A DNA stretch of 40,496 nucleotides, from positions 1 through 40,496 of the forward strand of contig DAOUHB010000214.1 of the NCBI GenBank assembly GCA_034428935.1, in the 5' to 3' direction. Position 1 is the first letter of the stretch. Each line of letters opens with the position of its first letter. Of the stretch, positions 37,539 to 40,496 are shown piece after piece. Below the pieces are notes generated by a model. That model was given only the letters and a program-made list of their open reading frames with translations. It did no database searches and was not told the DNA's origin. Source of the DNA: JAAYZQ01 sp034428935. GTDB lineage: Bacteria; Chloroflexota; Anaerolineae; JAAYZQ01. The translations under genes and the position numbers were made by a program.

Positions 37539-38459
37539 TCAGGAGTAGATCCCGTAGTTCACCGGCTGCGAGGGCGCCTGGCCGGGGGCAAGGCGCTGCC
37601 AGATGCCCGGCTCGCGGGCCTCCAGCTTTTGCCGGTAGGCCGCCCGGTCGGGCAGGCCGTAGACCCACTCGTCCAGCCAGGCGCGGGTGCTCGCCTCGTC
37701 GCGGGAAACGCGGTCCCACTCCAGGTAGAAGCGATTGTCGCGGTCATAGTAGCCCTGGGTGTAGGAGGGATGGGCGCCGTAGGGCTCGTGCACCACGGCG
37801 TCGACCAGCAGGCCGGGGATGACCGTGCGGTTGGGATCGCTGCGCACCACGGCCTCGTCCACGATCTCTTCCACGACGACCACGACGTGGCCGGCGGCAA
37901 AGGCCGCCTCCTTTTGCACGCCCAGCAGTCCCCAGATCTGGGTGTTGCCCAGGGCATCGGCCCGCTGGGCGTGGATGATGGCCACGTCGGGATTCAGCGG
38001 CGGGACGACGGCCACCTGGCCGTCGCCGTAGGGGCTGTCGACGAACCGGATGCGCGGGTTGGCCGCGGGCAGGTCGCTGCCCACGTAGCTGCGGACGGGA
38101 AAGAAGGGCAGGCGCGCCGCGCCGGCCATGTAGCGGCCCACCATGCCAAAGTGGGAGTATTCTTCCACCTCCAGGGGCGCGGGTAGGGCCTTTTCCACCG
38201 CCCGGCGGATGCAGTGCAGCGAGCCCACGCCGGGGTTCCCCAGGTAGCTAAAGACCAGCTTGCGGGCGCAGCCGGCGGCGATCATCTGGTCATAGATCAG
38301 GTCGGGCGTCATGCGGCACAGGGTCAGGTCGCGGCGGCCCTGGCGCATGATCTCGTGGGCCGCGGCGAAACAGATGAACGCCGTGAAGCCCTCGATGGCC
38401 ACCGTGTCGCCGTCGTGGACGTAGCGAGCGACCGCGTCGCGCATGGTTGTGATCTTCAT
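37539..38459 (-). CDS. CoA-transferase, subunit A (glutaconate CoA-transferase-like)
   Basis: 306 aa family I CoA-transferase alpha subunit: KITTMRDAVARYVHDGDTVAIEGF at the start, then HEIMRQGRRDLTLCRM, YLGNPGVGSLHCIRRA, GSDLPAANPRIRFVDSPY, VAIIHAQRADALGNTQIWG. It matches GctA/IpdA-type proteins and forms a heteromer with subunit B. ATG 38459 with AGGAGG nine bases upstream. The preceding amidohydrolase gene ends 89 bases upstream. Activation of a free acid from the amidohydrolase and aminotransferase steps to its CoA ester is the natural role in this operon, by inference. Confidence 0.9.
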   Translation of the reverse strand: MKITTMRDAVARYVHDGDTVAIEGFTAFICFAAAHEIMRQGRRDLTLCRMTPDLIYDQMIAAGCARKLVFSYLGNPGVGSLHCIRRAVEKALPAPLEVEEYSHFGMVGRYMAGAARLPFFPVRSYVGSDLPAANPRIRFVDSPYGDGQVAVVPPLNPDVAIIHAQRADALGNTQIWGLLGVQKEAAFAAGHVVVVVEEIVDEAVVRSDPNRTVIPGLLVDAVVHEPYGAHPSYTQGYYDRDNRFYLEWDRVSRDEASTRAWLDEWVYGLPDRAAYRQKLEAREPGIWQRLAPGQAPSQPVNYGIYS

Positions 38460-38548
38460 GGGCCTTGTCCTCCTATCTCCGCGCGCTTCACCTCCCTCTC
38501 GCCCCTGGCGGGTGCCGTCCGCCGCGGCCCCGGGTGCCGGGCAGGCCG

Positions 38549-40156
38549 TCAGGCCCGGTAGACTACCTCGCCGTTCAGGATCGTCATATCCACCTGCACT
38601 CCGGCGATCTCCCGCGCGTCCAGGGCAAAGGGGTCGCGATCCAGGATCACCAGGTCGGCCAGCTTGCCAGGGCTGATGCTGCCAAGGTCCGCCTGCCGCC
38701 CCGTGACCACGGCCGGGCCCATAGTAAAGCCCCACACTGCCTGGGCCAGGGTCAGCCGCTGCGCCGGATACCAGCCGCCTTCGGGGGTGCCATCCCGTCG
38801 CTGCCGGGTGACGGCGGCCTGGATACCCCACCAGGGGTTGGGGTTTGCCACGGGGCAGTCGGAGCCCATGGCCAGGGGCAGTCCGGCCTCCCACAGGTCG
38901 CGAAAGGCGTAGGTAAAGCGGTCCCGGTCGCCCACCGTCTGCTCGACCATAACCATGTCGTCGACGAGGTGGATGGGCTGCACGGAGGCCACGACACCCA
39001 GGGGCGCCAGGCGCGGCAGGTCCTCGGGCCGCACGTTCTGCACGTGCTCGATGCGGTTAGGGATGCGCGCCCCCTGGAGCTCCGGATGCCGGCCGGCGAT
39101 GCGCTCCAGCGCACCCAACAGCTCGCGGACGGACCGGTCGCCGATGGCGTGGACCGCCGCCGACAGGCCCGCCAGGTTGGCGCGCTCCACGTCGGCCTCG
39201 ATCTCGGCCATGGGCCGCAGGGGCAGGCCGTAGCCGCCCGTATCCTCGTAGGGCTCCAGCATCCAGGCGGTGTGGGCGCCCTGGCCGCCGTCGGCGAACA
39301 TCTTGACGTGGCCGACGTGCAGCCAGTCGTCGCCAAAGCCGCTGCGGAGGCCAAGGGCGATGGCCTCGTCCAGGTGCGCGCTCGAGATATTCATCCACAG
39401 GCGCAGCGCCAGCTCGCCAGCGGCCCGCAGCCGCTGGTAGGCGCGAAAAGCGGGCGGCCCGTCTGCGCCATCCATCAGCCGGTAGTCATGCACGCCCGCC
39501 ACGCCCAGGCGGTGGAGCAGGGGAAATCCCCGGCGCATGGCGTCGACCGTCTCTTCCTCGCTGGGCGGTGGGATCACGGCGGCCAGTAAGTCGATGGCTC
39601 GCTCCCGCAGCACGCCCGTGGGCTCGCCCGTCGCGTCGCGATCGATGACTCCGCCCGGAGGATCCAGCGTGTTGCCGTCAATGCCCGCGGCTCGTAGCGC
39701 CTCGGAATTGGAGACGACGATGTGCAGGTCGCTCCGCCAGAGGGCCACCGGGTGGTGGGGCGCCACGTCGTCCAGGTCGGCGCCGGTGGGCGTGCGCGTC
39801 ACGTCCCAGTGGGTCTCGTCCCAGCCCTGGCCCAGGATCCAACGCCCGGGTGGCAGGGCACGGGCCTTGCCGGCCACGGCCTGGCGTAGCTCCTCCAGGG
39901 AGTGAACTCCGGCCAGGGATAGGCGGCCGAGGCCTAACGCCCAATCGTGCACGTGGAAGTGGGCGTCCTGAAGGGCGGGAAGCACCCGGCGCGCTTCCAG
40001 ATCGATGACCTCTGCGTTCGCGCCGACCAGGTCCCGGATCTCGTCGTCGCTGCCCACGGCCCTGATGCGCCCGGCCCGGATGGCCACTGCTGTGGCGTGG
40101 GGGAAGGCAGGATCCTGGCTATAGAGACTGCCATTGACCAAGAACAGATCAGCCAT
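38549..40156 (-). CDS. Amidohydrolase family 3 (YtcJ/NfdA-like)
   Basis: 535 aa metal-dependent hydrolase. N-terminal VDLEARRVLP-like beta strands and DAHFHVHDW with the metal ligands His66 and His68; GQGWDETHW; GHVKMFADGGQGAHTAW; HAIGDRSVRELL; NRIEHVQNV; GSDCPVANPNPWWGIQAA with the catalytic Asp; and a C-terminal beta part SISPGKLADLVILDRDPF. This is the amidohydrolase_3 (PF07969) pattern; relatives hydrolyse N-substituted formamides and other amides, most with unknown substrates. No signal peptide. AAGGAGG precedes the ATG by about 10 bases. First complete gene of the leftward operon, following the saccharopine dehydrogenase-like gene by 51 bases. Confidence 0.92.
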   Translation of the reverse strand: MADLFLVNGSLYSQDPAFPHATAVAIRAGRIRAVGSDDEIRDLVGANAEVIDLEARRVLPALQDAHFHVHDWALGLGRLSLAGVHSLEELRQAVAGKARALPPGRWILGQGWDETHWDVTRTPTGADLDDVAPHHPVALWRSDLHIVVSNSEALRAAGIDGNTLDPPGGVIDRDATGEPTGVLRERAIDLLAAVIPPPSEEETVDAMRRGFPLLHRLGVAGVHDYRLMDGADGPPAFRAYQRLRAAGELALRLWMNISSAHLDEAIALGLRSGFGDDWLHVGHVKMFADGGQGAHTAWMLEPYEDTGGYGLPLRPMAEIEADVERANLAGLSAAVHAIGDRSVRELLGALERIAGRHPELQGARIPNRIEHVQNVRPEDLPRLAPLGVVASVQPIHLVDDMVMVEQTVGDRDRFTYAFRDLWEAGLPLAMGSDCPVANPNPWWGIQAAVTRQRRDGTPEGGWYPAQRLTLAQAVWGFTMGPAVVTGRQADLGSISPGKLADLVILDRDPFALDAREIAGVQVDMTILNGEVVYRA

Positions 40157-40207
40157 TCAGCCGAAACCTCCTTGCTGCTATGCGCCCAGTTTCGCGCCGG
40201 ATGGATC

Positions 40208-40496
40208 TCACGCGAGCCTCTCTACTTTTTCTGTTAGCCCGATGCCCAGCTCTCGCAGCTCGGCGAGGACGGGCTCATAGATCTCCGGGATGACAGGCAC
40301 TTGCACACCGGTGAGATTGATCTCGCCCTGTAGGATCATTCGCACGGCGATGGCTGCCGGCAGCCCCACCGTGCGCGACATGGACGTGTCGCCGTGGGGA
40401 ATGCCATAGTCGATCATGGTGGACGTGATGGCCTCGCGGTGGTCCGGGTACTCGGCCACGAACTCGTGCTGCATGATCAGCATATCGCGCTCGCCC
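40208..40496 (-). CDS. Saccharopine dehydrogenase-like protein, C-terminal end (runs off the window)
   Basis: About 95 residues are visible, ending at the TGA at 40208-40210. RDMLIMQHEFVAEYPDH, DYGIPHGDTSMSRTVGLP, AAIAVRMILQGEINLTGVQ, and PVIPEIYEPVLAELRELGIG match the C terminus of the saccharopine dehydrogenase (glutamate-forming, LYS9-like) family. The frame continues to the window edge without a stop. The enzyme family cleaves or forms the saccharopine C-N bond of lysine metabolism, though related proteins act on other imino or opine compounds. It precedes the amidohydrolase on the same strand and may open the operon. Confidence 0.82.
   Translation of the reverse strand, partial: GERDMLIMQHEFVAEYPDHREAITSTMIDYGIPHGDTSMSRTVGLPAAIAVRMILQGEINLTGVQVPVIPEIYEPVLAELRELGIGLTEKVERLA

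Overview
The window looks like chromosomal DNA of a high-GC member of the Chloroflexota, probably in or near Anaerolineae/Caldilineae. This is an inference from three things: the gene content, the habit of secreted proteins ending in a short Phe/Tyr-Leu-Pro-Leu-type tail, and promoters that are A/T islands (TATAAT-like -10 boxes) in G/C-rich DNA. I saw no rRNA, tRNA, CRISPR array, phage gene or complete insertion sequence. Almost all space is coding, and most genes lie in short same-strand operons with 4-base ATGA or TAATG overlaps.

Region 1 (1-9022) holds housekeeping and secreted proteins. argS (partial) and polA form one leftward unit with its own promoter. A cinA-like gene is followed 5 bases later by a secreted subtilisin-like protease. 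A 93% identical direct repeat of about 83 bp (period 108 bp) sits between the protease and polA. Next come the stump of an ABC-transporter ATPase gene, a secreted CAP-domain protein and a HAD phosphatase.

Region 2 (9023-16342): a less G/C-rich two-gene cassette (a 73-aa protein and an AbiEii-like nucleotidyltransferase) resembles a toxin-antitoxin pair. It is followed by a leftward operon ugd - M16 peptidase (catalytic) - M16 peptidase (non-catalytic) - acpS. A divergent consensus promoter drives a methyltransferase, and a PrsW-type membrane protease lies downstream.

Region 3 (16343-21437) is information processing: two tandem response regulators, a CvpA-like membrane protein and mutS2 in one operon. 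Then comes a strong promoter followed by about 240 nt of non-coding but highly structured sequence ending in an intrinsic terminator, and then rpsU and infA, both apparently starting with TTG. I regard this RNA as the best candidate for something undescribed.

Region 4 (21517-31708) is a catabolic island around an IclR-type regulator. Leftward run thiolase, an MttB-superfamily methyltransferase without pyrrolysine, a zinc alcohol dehydrogenase, a fused molybdenum hydroxylase and a flavin-reductase-like protein. Rightward run the IclR regulator and a long radical-SAM enzyme of the lysine 2,3-aminomutase family. A perfect palindrome covers the -10 box of the iclR promoter. The substrate is unknown; an amino acid or quaternary amine is a reasonable guess.

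Region 5 (31724-40496): a secreted protein of 14 delta-60 beta-propeller-like repeats, then a second leftward catabolic operon: saccharopine dehydrogenase-like (partial), amidohydrolase, two CoA-transferase subunits, creatininase-family amidohydrolase and class III aminotransferase. Together, regions 4 and 5 suggest breakdown of amino acids or nitrogenous compounds to CoA esters.
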